Below, one piece after another: positions 8,734-18,017 of a DNA stretch of 64,000 nucleotides. The notes below the pieces were generated by a model, which was not told where the DNA came from, did not search any database, and saw only the letters and a program-made list of their open reading frames with translations. The DNA lies in assembly GCF_034057115.1 (NCBI RefSeq), contig NZ_CP139195.1, positions 2,480,001 to 2,544,000 of the forward strand, in the 5' to 3' direction. Source of the DNA: Pseudomonas sp. AN-1. Its GTDB lineage: Bacteria > Pseudomonadota > Gammaproteobacteria > Pseudomonadales > Pseudomonadaceae. Position 1 is the stretch's first letter; the number at the start of each line of letters is the position of its first letter. Made by a program: the position numbers and the translations under genes.

Positions 8734-8768
8734 GGTAGAAAATCGCTTCGCGAGTTTTCCACCCTACC
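8734..8768. repeat. Imperfect palindrome, REP-like (second of the pair)
   Basis: GGTAG (8734-8738) pairs with CTACC (8764-8768). Inside, AAAA pairs with TTTT and TCGC with GCGA around a TTC loop. The right arm TTTTCCACCCTACC has the same CCACCCTAC end as the element at 14755-14794. As the hairpin is flanked by A and T runs it may also end transcription from both sides. Confidence 0.55.
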
Positions 8769-8792
8769 CGACTACAGGCAATCCTCGACCAC

Positions 8793-9119
8793 TCAACGCT
8801 CCGGCATCGGCGGCATGGGGAACGGCATCACGTTGCCGCCGCCCTTGGCCTCGCTGATCTTCGCCGTGCCCAGGCGCTCCACCTCGTCGATGCGGATGAT
8901 CGCGTGCATCGGCACGAAGCTGCGCACCACGCCCTCGAACTGCGCCTTGAGCTTCTCCTCGCTGGGATCGACCACCACCTGGGTGCGTTCGCCGAAGACG
9001 AATTCCTCGATCTCCAGGAAGCCCCACAGGTCGCTCTGGTAGATGGCCTTGGCGTACATCTCGTACACCTGACCCTGGTTGAGGAAGATCACCTTGAAGA
9101 TGGGGGCGGGCTTGCTCAT
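8793..9119 (-). CDS. DUF1820 family protein
   Basis: 108 aa, cytoplasmic, no signal peptide or membrane helix. The sequence (IFKVIFLNQGQVYEMYAKAI opening, then GFLEIEEFVFGERTQVVVDP) matches the DUF1820 family of gammaproteobacteria, of unknown function. The tail is Gly/Met/Pro-rich. Start ATG 9119 is preceded by GGAGAGTC. It is divergent from miaB with a 124-base gap and convergent with the Sel1-repeat gene. Confidence 0.8.
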   Translation of the reverse strand: MSKPAPIFKVIFLNQGQVYEMYAKAIYQSDLWGFLEIEEFVFGERTQVVVDPSEEKLKAQFEGVVRSFVPMHAIIRIDEVERLGTAKISEAKGGGNVMPFPMPPMPER

Positions 9120-9205
9120 GACTCTCCGGACCGACGGAACTGCGGGGCGCGAATCCTAGCACACCCGCCGGACCGCGAAGCCTAGGAAGCCCAGTCCCTG
9201 CCACC

Positions 9206-9211
9206 TATAAT
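9206..9211 (+). promoter_or_regulatory. -10 element of the miaB promoter
   Basis: A perfect TATAAT lies 32 bases upstream of the miaB ATG in an otherwise GC-rich gap. No good -35 is visible 16-18 bases upstream, so it may depend on an activator. Confidence 0.45.
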
Positions 9212-9243
9212 GCGCGGTCCTTGGACTTTCCCGACGAGCACCC

Positions 9244-10584
9244 ATGGCCAAGAAGCTTTTCATCGAAACCCACGGCTGCCAGATGAACGAGTACGACAGC
9301 TCGCGCATGGCCGACCTGCTGGGCGAACACCAGGCCCTCGAACTCACCGAGAACCCGGCCGAAGCCGACGTGATCCTGCTCAATACCTGCTCGATCCGCG
9401 AGAAGGCCCAGGAGAAGGTGTTCTCCAAGCTCGGCGGCTGGCGCGAACTGAAGCGGCAGAACCCCGAGCTGGTGATCGGCGTCGGCGGCTGCGTGGCCAG
9501 CCAGGAAGGCGCGGCGATCCGCGAACGCGCGCCCTACGTCGACGTGGTGTTCGGCCCGCAGACCCTGCACCGCCTGCCGGAGATGATCGACGCCGCGCGC
9601 ACCACCAGGAAGCCGCAGGTGGACATCTCCTTCCCGGAGATCGAGAAGTTCGACCGCCTGCCCGAGCCGCGCGTCGACGGCCCCAGCGCCTTCGTTTCGG
9701 TGATGGAAGGCTGCAGCAAGTACTGCACCTTCTGCGTGGTGCCCTACACCCGCGGCGAGGAGGTCAGCCGACCGCTGGCCGACGTGCTCGCCGAGATCGT
9801 CCACCTGGCCGAGCACGGCGTGCGCGAGGTGACTCTGCTCGGCCAGAACGTCAACGGCTACCGCGGCGACACCGGCGACGGCCGCATCGCCGACTTCGCC
9901 GAGCTGCTCTACGCGGTGGCGGCGATCGACGGCATCGACCGCATCCGCTACACCACCAGCCACCCGCTGGAGTTCTCCGACGCGCTGATCCAGGCCCACG
10001 CCGAGATTGCCAAGCTGGTCAAGTTCGTCCACCTGCCGGTGCAGGCGGGCTCCGACCGCATCCTCGCGGCGATGAAGCGCAACCACACCGCTCTGGAGTA
10101 CAAGTCGCGCATCCGCAAGCTCAAGGCCGCGGTGCCGGACATGTGCATCAGCTCGGACTTCATCGTCGGCTTCCCCGGCGAGACCGACAGGGACTTCGAG
10201 CAGACCATGAAGCTGATCGAGGAGGTCGGCTTCGACTTCTCCTTCTCCTTCGTCTACAGCGCACGCCCCGGCACCCCGGCCGCGGACCTCGCCGACGACA
10301 CTCCCGAGGAGATCAAGAAGCAGCGCCTGCAGATCCTCCAGGCGCGCATCCACCAGCAGGGCTTCGAGATCAGCCAGCGCATGGTCGGGACCACCCAGCG
10401 CATCCTGGTCAGCGACTACTCGAAGAAGGACCCGGGCATGCTGCAGGGCCGCACCGAGAACAACCGCATCGTCAACTTCCGTGCCGACAACCCGCGGCTG
10501 ATCGGCCAGTTCGTCGACGTGCACATCGACGAGGCGCTGCCGCACTCGCTGCGCGGCAGCCTGGTCGACGAGGCCAGCTACTGA
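9244..10584 (+). CDS. miaB: tRNA-2-methylthio-N6-dimethylallyladenosine synthase
   Basis: 446 aa. Three domains: MTTase N-domain with the auxiliary Fe-S cysteines (Cys12 in [11 protein letters not shown], then NTCSIREKA and GGCVASQEG); radical SAM core with Cys157, Cys161 and Cys164 in GCSKYCTFC; and a C-terminal TRAM domain (about 380-440) for RNA binding. It adds the 2-methylthio group to i6A37 in tRNAs that read U-starting codons, acting after MiaA, whose gene is at 48.7-49.7 kb here. First gene of the miaB-phoH-ybeY-corC-lnt array. Confidence 0.96.
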   Translation: MAKKLFIETHGCQMNEYDSSRMADLLGEHQALELTENPAEADVILLNTCSIREKAQEKVFSKLGGWRELKRQNPELVIGVGGCVASQEGAAIRERAPYVDVVFGPQTLHRLPEMIDAARTTRKPQVDISFPEIEKFDRLPEPRVDGPSAFVSVMEGCSKYCTFCVVPYTRGEEVSRPLADVLAEIVHLAEHGVREVTLLGQNVNGYRGDTGDGRIADFAELLYAVAAIDGIDRIRYTTSHPLEFSDALIQAHAEIAKLVKFVHLPVQAGSDRILAAMKRNHTALEYKSRIRKLKAAVPDMCISSDFIVGFPGETDRDFEQTMKLIEEVGFDFSFSFVYSARPGTPAADLADDTPEEIKKQRLQILQARIHQQGFEISQRMVGTTQRILVSDYSKKDPGMLQGRTENNRIVNFRADNPRLIGQFVDVHIDEALPHSLRGSLVDEASY

Positions 10585-10589
10585 TCCCC

Positions 10590-10613
10590 GCCCGCCGCGC
10601 GAGCGCGGCGGGC
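10590..10613 (+). terminator. GC hairpin after miaB
   Basis: A 10-bp perfect stem (10590-10599 with 10604-10613, GCCCGCCGCG/CGCGGCGGGC, loop CGAG) lies six bases after the miaB stop. No T-tract follows, so read-through into phoH is likely. Confidence 0.35.
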
Positions 10614-10722
10614 GCCTCCTGGCCAGTCCACCATCCGCCAATGCCGCGGCGCTTTCCCCCTCGGGGCGCTGCGGTTATTCTTCGTCCATCCCCCCCAGCC
10701 GAACGGCGGCCAACAGACGACC

Positions 10723-11733
10723 TTGAACGCTCCCCTGGAACACCACCGCTTCATCCTCGACCCCCTCGATGCCCGACGCTTCGCCAACCTCTGCGGCCAA
10801 TTCGACGAGCACCTGCGCCTGATCGAACAGCGCCTGGGCATCGAGATCCGCAACCGTGGCAACCAGTTCGAACTGGTCGGCGACGCCCAGCGCAGCCACA
10901 CCGCCGAGAACCTGCTGCGCCGCCTGTACCGCGAGACCCACGCTACCGAGCTGACCCCGGAACTGGTCCACCTGTTCCTCCAGGAGTCCGGTCTCGAGGA
11001 TCTGGCCGTGCCCGGCCAGACGCCGAGCGTCACCCTGAAGACCCGCAAGGCGCACATCACCCCGCGCGGCGCCAACCAGCAGCGCTACGTCAAGGCGATC
11101 CTCGACAACGACATCAACTTCGGCATTGGCCCGGCCGGCACCGGCAAGACCTACCTCGCCGTGGCCTGCGCGGTGGATGCCCTGGAGCGCGAGCAGGTGC
11201 GGCGCATCCTGCTGGTGCGTCCGGCGGTGGAAGCCGGCGAGAAGCTCGGCTTCCTGCCCGGCGACCTGGCGCAGAAGATCGACCCCTACCTGCGCCCGCT
11301 GTACGACGCTCTCTACGAAATGATGGGCTTCGAGCAGGTGGCCAAGCTGATCGAGAAGCAGGTGATCGAGATCGCCCCGCTGGCCTACATGCGCGGGCGC
11401 ACCCTGAACAACAGCTTCATCATCCTCGACGAGAGCCAGAACACCACCCTGGAGCAGATGAAGATGTTCCTCACCCGGATCGGCTTCGGCTCGACCGCGG
11501 TGATCACCGGCGACGTCACCCAGGTCGACCTGCCGCGCGGCACCAAGTCGGGTCTGGCCCACGTCATCGAGGTGCTGCGCGACGTGCCGGGGATCAGCTT
11601 CACCCACTTCAAGGCCAAGGATGTGGTGCGCCATCCGCTGGTGCAGCGCATCGTCGAGGCCTACGACCGCCACGAGCAGCGCCTGCAGGGCAAGGCCGCC
11701 GAGCGCACCGAGGACAGCCGCCATGCAGGTTGA
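10723..11733 (+). CDS. ybeZ: PhoH-like ATPase YbeZ
   Basis: 336 aa. The Walker A loop is GPAGTGKTY (about residues 139-147) and the Walker B-type segment is [11 protein letters not shown], both in the PhoH domain (about 110-320). YbeZ is an RNA-helicase-like ATPase that works with the rRNA endonuclease YbeY, encoded next. The only family-like start is a TTG at 10723 giving [12 protein letters not shown]; no in-frame ATG is near and the Shine-Dalgarno is poor, so translation may be weak. Its last 11 bases overlap ybeY. Confidence 0.9.
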   Translation: MNAPLEHHRFILDPLDARRFANLCGQFDEHLRLIEQRLGIEIRNRGNQFELVGDAQRSHTAENLLRRLYRETHATELTPELVHLFLQESGLEDLAVPGQTPSVTLKTRKAHITPRGANQQRYVKAILDNDINFGIGPAGTGKTYLAVACAVDALEREQVRRILLVRPAVEAGEKLGFLPGDLAQKIDPYLRPLYDALYEMMGFEQVAKLIEKQVIEIAPLAYMRGRTLNNSFIILDESQNTTLEQMKMFLTRIGFGSTAVITGDVTQVDLPRGTKSGLAHVIEVLRDVPGISFTHFKAKDVVRHPLVQRIVEAYDRHEQRLQGKAAERTEDSRHAG

Positions 11734-12187
11734 ACTGGATCTGCAACTGGCCAGCACGGCCGCCGAGCTGCCCGGCGAGGCGCAGCTGCGCCGCTGGTGC
11801 GAACTGGCCCTGCGCCAGCGTACGGCGCCCTCGGAGCTGACCATCCGCATCGTCGACGAGGCGGAGGGCCGCGAGCTCAACCGCACCTGGCGCGGCAAGG
11901 ACTACGCCACCAACGTGCTGTCCTTTCCCGCCGAGGTCCCCGAAGGCATCCTGGATATCCCGCTGCTCGGCGACCTGGTGATCTGCGCCCAGGTGGTGGC
12001 ACGCGAGGCGGCTGAACAGGGCAAGGCGGCGGACGCTCACTGGGCGCACCTGACCATCCACGGCTGCCTGCACCTGCTGGGCTACGACCACATCGACGAC
12101 GACGAAGCCGAGGAGATGGAAGCCCTGGAACGCCAGCTGCTGGCCGAACTCGGCTACCCCGATCCCTACGCGAGCGACGAAGAGTAA
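11723..12187 (+). CDS. ybeY: Endoribonuclease YbeY
   Basis: 154 aa. The zinc site [15 protein letters not shown] (HxxxHxxxxxH type) is intact near residues 112-126, and the upstream [17 protein letters not shown] is the UPF0054 signature. It is a single-strand endoribonuclease acting in 16S rRNA 3' maturation and 70S quality control. ATG 11723 lies inside the end of ybeZ (11-base overlap), so the two are translationally coupled. Confidence 0.94.
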   Translation: MQVELDLQLASTAAELPGEAQLRRWCELALRQRTAPSELTIRIVDEAEGRELNRTWRGKDYATNVLSFPAEVPEGILDIPLLGDLVICAQVVAREAAEQGKAADAHWAHLTIHGCLHLLGYDHIDDDEAEEMEALERQLLAELGYPDPYASDEE

Positions 12188-12193
12188 GGACAC

Positions 12194-13033
12194 ATGAGCG
12201 ACGACCGATCGAGCCAGGGGCAGAAGTCCTGGCTGGAAAGAATCACCCAGGCTTTTGCCCATGAGCCGAAGAACCGCGAGGAGCTGATCGAGGTCCTGCG
12301 CGACGCCCATGACAACAAACTGCTCGACACCGAGGCGCTGGCGATCGTCGAGGGCGCCATCCAGGTCGCCGACCTGCAGGTGCGCGACATCATGATCCCG
12401 CGCTCGCAGATCATCAGCATCAAGGCCTGCCAGAACCCGCAGGAGTTCCTCCCGGCGGTGATCGAGGCGGCCCACTCGCGCTACCCGGTGATCGGCGAGA
12501 ACCTCGACGAGGTGCTCGGCATCCTGCTGGCCAAAGACCTGCTGCCGCTGCTGCTGCACGGCAACGAGCAGTCCTTCGACCTGCAGAAGCTGCTGCGCCC
12601 GGCCACCTACGTGCCCGAATCCAAGCGCCTCAACGTGCTGCTGCGCGAGTTCCGCAGCACCCACAACCACATGGCCATCGTCATCGACGAATACGGCGGC
12701 GTCGCCGGTCTGGTGACCATCGAGGACGTGCTCGAGCAGATCGTCGGCGAGATCGAGGACGAGCACGACGTCGAGGAAGACAGCTTCATCAAGGCGCTGC
12801 CCAGCGGCGACTTCATCGTCAAGGCGCTGACCCCGGTGGACGAGTTCAACGAGTTCTTCGAGGCCGGCTTCTCCGAGGAGGAGTTCGACACCCTCGGCGG
12901 CGTGGTGATGAGCGCCTTCGGCCACCTGCCCAAGCGCGGCGAGACCATCGAGCTGGGCGACTTCCGCTTCCGCGTGCTCAACGCCGACAGCCGGCGCATC
13001 CACCTGCTGCGCCTGACCCCGCGGGCGCGCTGA
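12194..13033 (+). CDS. corC: CorC/YbeX transporter-associated CBS protein
   Basis: 279 aa. Tandem CBS domains (about 70-190), with VRDIMIPRSQI starting the first and FRSTHNHMAIVIDEYGGVAGLVTIEDV (quoted in part: MAIVIDEYGGVAGLVT) marking the second, then a CorC_HlyC domain (about 205-279). No membrane helix. Linked in enterobacteria to magnesium/cobalt efflux and ribosome-linked functions of the ybeZYX operon. It starts seven bases after ybeY. An intergenic double hairpin separates it from lnt. Confidence 0.92.
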   Translation: MSDDRSSQGQKSWLERITQAFAHEPKNREELIEVLRDAHDNKLLDTEALAIVEGAIQVADLQVRDIMIPRSQIISIKACQNPQEFLPAVIEAAHSRYPVIGENLDEVLGILLAKDLLPLLLHGNEQSFDLQKLLRPATYVPESKRLNVLLREFRSTHNHMAIVIDEYGGVAGLVTIEDVLEQIVGEIEDEHDVEEDSFIKALPSGDFIVKALTPVDEFNEFFEAGFSEEEFDTLGGVVMSAFGHLPKRGETIELGDFRFRVLNADSRRIHLLRLTPRAR

Positions 13034-13050
13034 GGCGCGGACGCTGATCG

Positions 13051-13097
13051 TCCCCACGCTCCGCGTGGGGATGCCACCCTGGACGCTCCGCGTCCAG
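13051..13097. repeat. Tandem pair of hairpins sharing an ACGCTCCGCGT core
   Basis: First hairpin 13051-13071: TCCCCACGC/GCGTGGGGA, 9 bp with a TCC loop. Second 13079-13097: CTGGACGC/GCGTCCAG, 8 bp with the same TCC loop. Both contain ACGCTCCGCGT. The pair lies in the corC-lnt gap. It resembles a short intergenic repeat family I have seen in pseudomonads, but I cannot search for copies. Confidence 0.6.
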
Positions 13098-13158
13098 CTA
13101 CCCGCCCGCGCCCGGCTCCGCTAAGCTGCCCGCGCCTGTCTTTCGCCAAGGAATCTTC

Positions 13159-14694
13159 ATGCGCTGGATCTCCCGTCCCGGCTGGCCCGGCCACCTGCTG
13201 GCCCTGGCCGCCGGCGCCCTCACCCCGCTGGCCCTCGCCCCCTGGAACCTGTGGCCGCTCGGCCTGCTGTCGCTGGCGCTGTTCTATCTCGGCCTGCGCT
13301 GCCTGGCCCCCGGCGCCGCCGCCGGCCGCGGCTGGCTGTACGGCTTCGGCGCCTTCGCCGCCGGCACCAGCTGGGTGTACGTCAGCATCCACGACTACGG
13401 CGCCGCCTCGCCGGCGCTGGCCGCGCTGCTGACCCTGGCGTTCTGCGCCGGCCTTGCGCTGTTCTTCGCCCTGCCGGCCTGGGCCTGGGCGAAGTGGCTG
13501 CGCCGCGAACGCGCGCCGCTGGCCGACGCGCTGGCCTTCGCCGCCCTGTGGCTGGCCCAGGAGGCCCTTCGCGGCTGGCTGTTCACCGGTTTCCCGTGGC
13601 TGTACGTCGGCTACGCCCAGCTCGACGGCCCGCTGGCCGGCCTGGCGCCGCTCGGCGGCGTCTGGCTGCTGTCCTTCGCCATGGCGCTGACCGCCGCCCT
13701 GCTGGCCAACCTGCCGGCGCTGCTGCCGCGCGGGCGCTGCCTGCTGGGCGCCGCCGCGCTGCTCGCCGGCCTGTGGGGCAGTAGCCTGTGGTTCAAGGAC
13801 CACCCCTGGACCACCCCGGCCGGCCCGGCGCTGAAGGTCGCCGCCATGCAGGGCAATGTCGCGCAGAACCTCAAGTGGGACCCCGAGCAGCTCAACGCCC
13901 AGCTCGCCCTGTACCGCGACCTGACCTTCGCCGAGGCGCCGGCCGACCTCTACGTCTGGCCGGAGACCGCGGTGCCGGTGCTCAAGGAATACGCCGAGGG
14001 CTACCTGGCGGTGATGGGCCGCTTCGCCAGCGAGCGCAATGCCGCACTGGTCACCGGCGTGCCGCTGCGCGAGAAGGACGACGCCGGCCGGGCGCGCTAC
14101 TACAACGCCCTGCAGGTGGTCGGCCAGGGTGGCGGCACCTACCTCAAGCAGAAGCTGGTGCCGTTCGGCGAGTACGTGCCGCTGCAGGACGTGCTGCGCG
14201 GGCTGATCGCCTTCTTCGACCTGCCGATGTCCGACTTCGCCCGCGGCCCGGCCGACCAGGCGCTGCTGACGGCGCGCGGCTACCGCATCGCCCCCTACAT
14301 CTGCTACGAGGTGGTCTATCCGGAGTTCGCCGCGAGTCTCGCCGCGCGGAGCGAGCTGCTGCTGACGGTGAGCAACGACGCCTGGTTCGGCACCTCGATC
14401 GGCCCGCTGCAGCACCTGCAGATGGCGCAGATGCGCGCTCTGGAGAGCGGCCGCTGGATGATCCGCGCCACCAACAACGGCGTCACCGCGCTGATCGACC
14501 CGTTCGGCCGGGTGCAGGCGCAGGTGCCGCAGTTCCAGCGCGCCGTGCTGCGCGGCGAGGTGGTGCCGATGCAGGGCCTGACGCCCTACCTGCAGTGGCG
14601 CGCCTGGCCGCTGGCCGGCGTCTGCGCCCTGCTGCTGGGCTGGACCGCGCTCACCGCGCGGCGCCAGCGCCGGCTGTTCACTGCCTTGAACTGA
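13159..14694 (+). CDS. lnt: Apolipoprotein N-acyltransferase
   Basis: 511 aa. Residues about 10-210 form six or so transmembrane helices; the periplasmic nitrilase domain (about 225-480) has the catalytic triad as Glu269 (VWPETAVPV), a Lys near 330 (YLKQKLVPFGEYVP) and Cys382 (YICYEVVYPE). A last helix lies at about 487-505. It N-acylates the diacylglyceryl-Cys of lipoproteins in the inner membrane, including products of this window such as LptE and RlpA. Last gene of the miaB-lnt array, closed by a strong terminator. Confidence 0.96.
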   Translation: MRWISRPGWPGHLLALAAGALTPLALAPWNLWPLGLLSLALFYLGLRCLAPGAAAGRGWLYGFGAFAAGTSWVYVSIHDYGAASPALAALLTLAFCAGLALFFALPAWAWAKWLRRERAPLADALAFAALWLAQEALRGWLFTGFPWLYVGYAQLDGPLAGLAPLGGVWLLSFAMALTAALLANLPALLPRGRCLLGAAALLAGLWGSSLWFKDHPWTTPAGPALKVAAMQGNVAQNLKWDPEQLNAQLALYRDLTFAEAPADLYVWPETAVPVLKEYAEGYLAVMGRFASERNAALVTGVPLREKDDAGRARYYNALQVVGQGGGTYLKQKLVPFGEYVPLQDVLRGLIAFFDLPMSDFARGPADQALLTARGYRIAPYICYEVVYPEFAASLAARSELLLTVSNDAWFGTSIGPLQHLQMAQMRALESGRWMIRATNNGVTALIDPFGRVQAQVPQFQRAVLRGEVVPMQGLTPYLQWRAWPLAGVCALLLGWTALTARRQRRLFTALN

Positions 14695-14712
14695 GGCGCC
14701 AGCCAGCAACAA

Positions 14713-14738
14713 AAAGGGCGACCCGCGGGTCGCCCTTT
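14713..14738. terminator. Bidirectional terminator between lnt and lipA
   Basis: An 11-bp perfect stem (14713-14723 with 14728-14738, AAAGGGCGACC/GGTCGCCCTTT, loop CGCG) has an A-run before and T-run after, so it can serve lnt (+) and lipA (-). Confidence 0.75.
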
Positions 14739-14754
14739 GCATTCCAGCGCTGAC

Positions 14755-14794
14755 TGTAGGGTGGGTTACGGCCTGCGGCCTTACCCACCCTACA
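14755..14794. repeat. 40-bp REP-like palindrome at the lnt-lipA junction
   Basis: TGTAGGGTGGGT (14755-14766) pairs perfectly with ACCCACCCTACA (14783-14794). The centre has GGCC-TGC-GGCC. The outer CCACCCTAC arm is shared with the palindrome at 8734-8768, pointing to one repeat family. Confidence 0.65.
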
Positions 14795-14800
14795 CAGGAC

Positions 14801-15778
14801 TCAGCCGATCTTGTGGCCGTGGGCCTGCTGGTCGGCGTGATAGGACGAGCGCACCAGCGGACCGGAGGCGACGTTCTTGAAGCCCATCTTCTCACCTTCC
14901 TCGGCGAACCAGGCGAAGGTGTCCGGATGGACGAAACGCTGCACCGGCAGGTGGCTGCGCGACGGCTGCAGATACTGGCCGAGGGTGAGCATGTCGATGT
15001 CGTGCTCGCGCATGCGCTGCATGGTCTCGATCACCTCCTCGTCGGTCTCGCCGAGGCCGAGCATCAGGCCCGACTTGGTCGGCACGCCCGGCACGCGCTT
15101 CTTGAACTCCTGCAGCAGGTCCAGCGACCACTCGAAGTCCGAGCCCGGGCGCGACGACTTGTACAGGCGCGGCACGGTTTCCAGGTTATGGTTGAAAACA
15201 TCCGGCGGCTCGGTGGCGGTTATGTCGAGGGCAATCTCCATGCGCCCGCGGTAGTCCGGCACCAGGGTCTCCAGCTGCACGCTGGGCGACAGCGCGCGGA
15301 TCTCGCGCAGGCAGTCGGCGAAGTGCTGGGCGCCGCCGTCGCGCAGGTCGTCGCGGTCCACCGAGGTGATCACCACGTACTTCAGGCGCAGGTCGGCGAT
15401 GGCCAGCGCCAGGTTCTTCGGCTCGTCCGGATCCAGCGCGTTGGGCCGGCCGTGGCCGACGTCGCAGAACGGGCAGCGGCGGGTGCAGATGTCGCCCATG
15501 ATCATGAAGGTGGCGGTGCCGCCGCTGAAGCACTCGCCGAGGTTCGGGCAGGAAGCTTCTTCGCACACGCTGTGCAGCTTGTGCTGGCGCAGCAGCTGCT
15601 TGATGCGCTCGACCTCGGGGGTGACCGGGATGCGCACGCGGATCCAGTCCGGCTTGCGCGGCAGCTCCTCGGTGGGAATGATCTTCACCGGAATGCGCGC
15701 GACCTTCTCGGCGCCGCGCAGCTTGACCCCGGCCTCGACCTTGGCCGGGCCCTTGGTGGTGTTGTCCACGGTACTCAT
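14801..15778 (-). CDS. lipA: Lipoyl synthase
   Basis: 325 aa. Two Fe-S clusters are evident: the auxiliary cluster cysteines in [12 protein letters not shown] (about residues 68-79) and the radical [11 protein letters not shown] (about 94-101); the C-terminal RSSYHA supplies the conserved Ser ligand. It inserts two sulfurs into octanoyl groups on E2 subunits and H protein. ATG 15778 overlaps the lipB stop in an ATGA junction, so octanoyl transfer and sulfur insertion are co-translated. Confidence 0.97.
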   Translation of the reverse strand: MSTVDNTTKGPAKVEAGVKLRGAEKVARIPVKIIPTEELPRKPDWIRVRIPVTPEVERIKQLLRQHKLHSVCEEASCPNLGECFSGGTATFMIMGDICTRRCPFCDVGHGRPNALDPDEPKNLALAIADLRLKYVVITSVDRDDLRDGGAQHFADCLREIRALSPSVQLETLVPDYRGRMEIALDITATEPPDVFNHNLETVPRLYKSSRPGSDFEWSLDLLQEFKKRVPGVPTKSGLMLGLGETDEEVIETMQRMREHDIDMLTLGQYLQPSRSHLPVQRFVHPDTFAWFAEEGEKMGFKNVASGPLVRSSYHADQQAHGHKIG

Positions 15779-16428
15779 GTCAGCTCCAGCCCTCCCGCGA
15801 GGGTCTCGTATTCAGCGTAGCCAAGCTGGCCGACCAGCTGGCGCACCAGCGCGGCACGCACTTCGGCGAGTTCGATCGGGCCCTGGGCCAGATCCTTGAG
15901 TTGGGTCATGGCCATGCCGGCATAGCCACAGGGATTGATGCGGCCGAACGGTTCCAGGTCCATGTCGACGTTGAGCGCCAGGCCATGGAAGGAGCGGCCG
16001 TGGCGGATGCGCAGGCCGAGCGAGGCGATCTTCGCCGCGCCGACGTAGACGCCGGGGGCGTCCGGCTTGGCATGGGCCTCGACGCCGTAGCCTTCGAGCA
16101 GGGCGACCAGGCTGGCCTCCATGCGGCTGACCAGTTCGCGCACGCCCAGATTCGAGCGGCGCACATCGAGCAGCAGGTAGGCGATCAGCTGGCCCGGGCC
16201 GTGGTAGGTCACCTGGCCGCCGCGGTCGGCCTGCACCACCGGGATGTCGCCGGGCATCAGCAGGTGCTCGGCCTTGCCGGCCTGGCCCTGGGTGAACACC
16301 GGTTCGTGCTCGAGCAGCCAGATCTCGTCCGGGGTGTCGGGGCCGCGCTCGTTGGTGAAGCGCTGCATCGCCTGCCAGGCCGGCAGGTAGGGCAGCCGGC
16401 CCAGCTCGCGCACCCGCAGGGGGCCCAT
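15775..16428 (-). CDS. lipB: Octanoyltransferase
   Basis: 217 aa. Family motifs [18 protein letters not shown] (about 72-89) and the catalytic Cys in [17 protein letters not shown] (about 167-183) are intact. It moves octanoyl from ACP to lipoyl domains, feeding LipA. ATG 16428 shares a base with the DUF493 stop (TGATG). A GTG one codon upstream is possible. Downstream it overlaps lipA by four bases. Confidence 0.96.
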   Translation of the reverse strand: MGPLRVRELGRLPYLPAWQAMQRFTNERGPDTPDEIWLLEHEPVFTQGQAGKAEHLLMPGDIPVVQADRGGQVTYHGPGQLIAYLLLDVRRSNLGVRELVSRMEASLVALLEGYGVEAHAKPDAPGVYVGAAKIASLGLRIRHGRSFHGLALNVDMDLEPFGRINPCGYAGMAMTQLKDLAQGPIELAEVRAALVRQLVGQLGYAEYETLAGGLELT

Positions 16429-16721
16429 CACAGCACCATGTGCACGCGGCCGGTGGCGCGCAGGTCGACGTGGATCGCCTGCAGCTGCTCGACGCCGGTG
16501 GCGCGGATCGCCAGCTGCACCGAGACGAAACGGCCGTTGCTGCTGTCGCGCAGGGTCAGGGTGGTGACGTCGAGGTCCGGCGCATGACGGCGGACGATGT
16601 CGATCACCAGGTCGGCGAAGCCCTCGCCGGCGTCGCCGATCACCTTGATCGGGTAGCCGTGGCAGGGAAATTCGATCTTCGGCGCCTGGACTTCGGTAGC
16701 GGAGGTCTTGGTATCGGTCAT
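16428..16721 (-). CDS. DUF493 family protein (YbeD-like)
   Basis: 97 aa. An ACT-like alpha-beta fold with [15 protein letters not shown] and the C-terminal [11 protein letters not shown] typical of YbeD/UPF0250. Structurally a regulatory-type domain, no enzymatic residue known; its constant place before lipB suggests a role in lipoate metabolism. It follows dacC by 69 bases containing a GC hairpin and is coupled to lipB (TGATG). Confidence 0.88.
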   Translation of the reverse strand: MTDTKTSATEVQAPKIEFPCHGYPIKVIGDAGEGFADLVIDIVRRHAPDLDVTTLTLRDSSNGRFVSVQLAIRATGVEQLQAIHVDLRATGRVHMVL

Positions 16722-16751
16722 GGTCTCGACGGGCTTGTGGCCCGCAATGCC

Positions 16752-16773
16752 GGCGCCCCGGGGTCGGGGCGCC
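16752..16773 (-). terminator. GC hairpin between dacC and DUF493
   Basis: An 8-bp perfect stem GGCGCCCC/GGGGCGCC (16752-16759 with 16766-16773) lies 18 bases after the dacC stop. No T-tract on either strand, so it probably tunes rather than ends transcription. Confidence 0.3.
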
Positions 16774-16790
16774 GCGCTCAGGTCAATGGA

Positions 16791-17951
16791 TCAGTTGAAC
16801 AATCCGTAGAAAAACAGTCGGATACTATCCCACAGGCGGCGGAAGATACCACCCTCCTCGACCGCCTCGAGGGCCACCAGCGGCGCGCTGTGCAGCACCT
16901 GCTCGCCGAGGCGCACCTCGACCTTGCCGACTTCCTGGCCGGCGGCCACCGGCGCCTCGATCATCGGCTGCAGGGTCATGCTGGCCTGCAGCTTGTCCAT
17001 CTGGCCACGCGGCAGGGTCAGGGTCAGGTCCTCGGCCAGGCCGGCCTTGAGCTGGCGCTCGGCGCCCTTCCACACCGGGGCCTGGGTCAGCTCGGCGCCC
17101 TTGGCGTAGAACTGGCGGGTCTCGAAGAAGCGGAAGCCGTAGGTCAGCAGCTTCTGGGTCTCGGCGGCGCGGGCCTGCTCGCTGTTGGTGCCGAACACCA
17201 CGGCGATCAGGCGCTGGCCGTCACGCACGGCGGAAGCCACCAGGCAGTAGCCGGCTTCCTCGGTGTGGCCGGTCTTCAGGCCGTCGACAGTCTTGTCGCG
17301 CCACAGCAGCAGGTTGCGGTTGGGCTGTTTGATGTTGTTCCAGAGGAACTCCTTCTGCGCGTAGATGGCGTAGTGCGCCGGGTCTTCCTTGATGATCGCG
17401 CGCGCCAGCCTGGCCATGTCGTGGGCCGAGGAGTAGTGCTCCGGGTGCGGCAGGCCGGTGGCGTTCATGAAGTGGCTGTTGACCATGCCGAGCTTGCCGG
17501 CGGTGGTGTTCATCAGGTCGGCGAAGGCGTCCTCGCTGCCGGCGATGTGCTCGGCCACCGCCACGCTGGCGTCGTTGCCGGACTGGATGATGATGCCGTG
17601 CAGCAGGTCGCCCATGGTCACCTGGGTGCCGACCTGGACGAACATGCGCGAGCCGCCGGTGCGCCAGGCGTGTTCGCTGATGGTCACCAGATCCTTCTCG
17701 CCGACCTGGCCGCGGTTGATCTCCAGGGTGGCGATGTAGGCGGTCATCAGCTTGGTCAGGCTGGCCGGCGGCAGGCGCTCGTCGGCGTTCTGCTGGACCA
17801 GCACGTTGCCGCTGTCGGCATCCATCAGCAGCCAGGCCTTGGCCGCCAGTTGCGGCGGCGCCGGAACGACCTGCTCGGCGGCCCAGGCGGCAGGTGCCGC
17901 GGCGAGCAGGACCAGCAGGAACAAGCGGTGCACTAAGGTGGTGATGTTCAT
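16791..17951 (-). CDS. dacC: D-alanyl-D-alanine carboxypeptidase (PBP5/6 type)
   Basis: 386 aa. Signal peptide about 1-24 (...APAAWA). Penicillin-binding motifs in order: SLTK (SxxK, about residue 64), SGN (about 124) and KTG (about 226), then the C-terminal PBP5 beta domain and an amphipathic membrane anchor, LWDSIRLFFYGLFN. It trims the terminal D-Ala of peptidoglycan pentapeptides at the periplasmic face. It sits with rlpA, mltB, rodA and mrdA, all cell-wall genes in one direction. Confidence 0.95.
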   Translation of the reverse strand: MNITTLVHRLFLLVLLAAAPAAWAAEQVVPAPPQLAAKAWLLMDADSGNVLVQQNADERLPPASLTKLMTAYIATLEINRGQVGEKDLVTISEHAWRTGGSRMFVQVGTQVTMGDLLHGIIIQSGNDASVAVAEHIAGSEDAFADLMNTTAGKLGMVNSHFMNATGLPHPEHYSSAHDMARLARAIIKEDPAHYAIYAQKEFLWNNIKQPNRNLLLWRDKTVDGLKTGHTEEAGYCLVASAVRDGQRLIAVVFGTNSEQARAAETQKLLTYGFRFFETRQFYAKGAELTQAPVWKGAERQLKAGLAEDLTLTLPRGQMDKLQASMTLQPMIEAPVAAGQEVGKVEVRLGEQVLHSAPLVALEAVEEGGIFRRLWDSIRLFFYGLFN

Positions 17952-18017
17952 CCGTCTCTCGAATAGCTAGGTAGGTGAATCAGGCCCTTGCGGGCATTGC
18001 TACGGTGCCGGGCGGCG

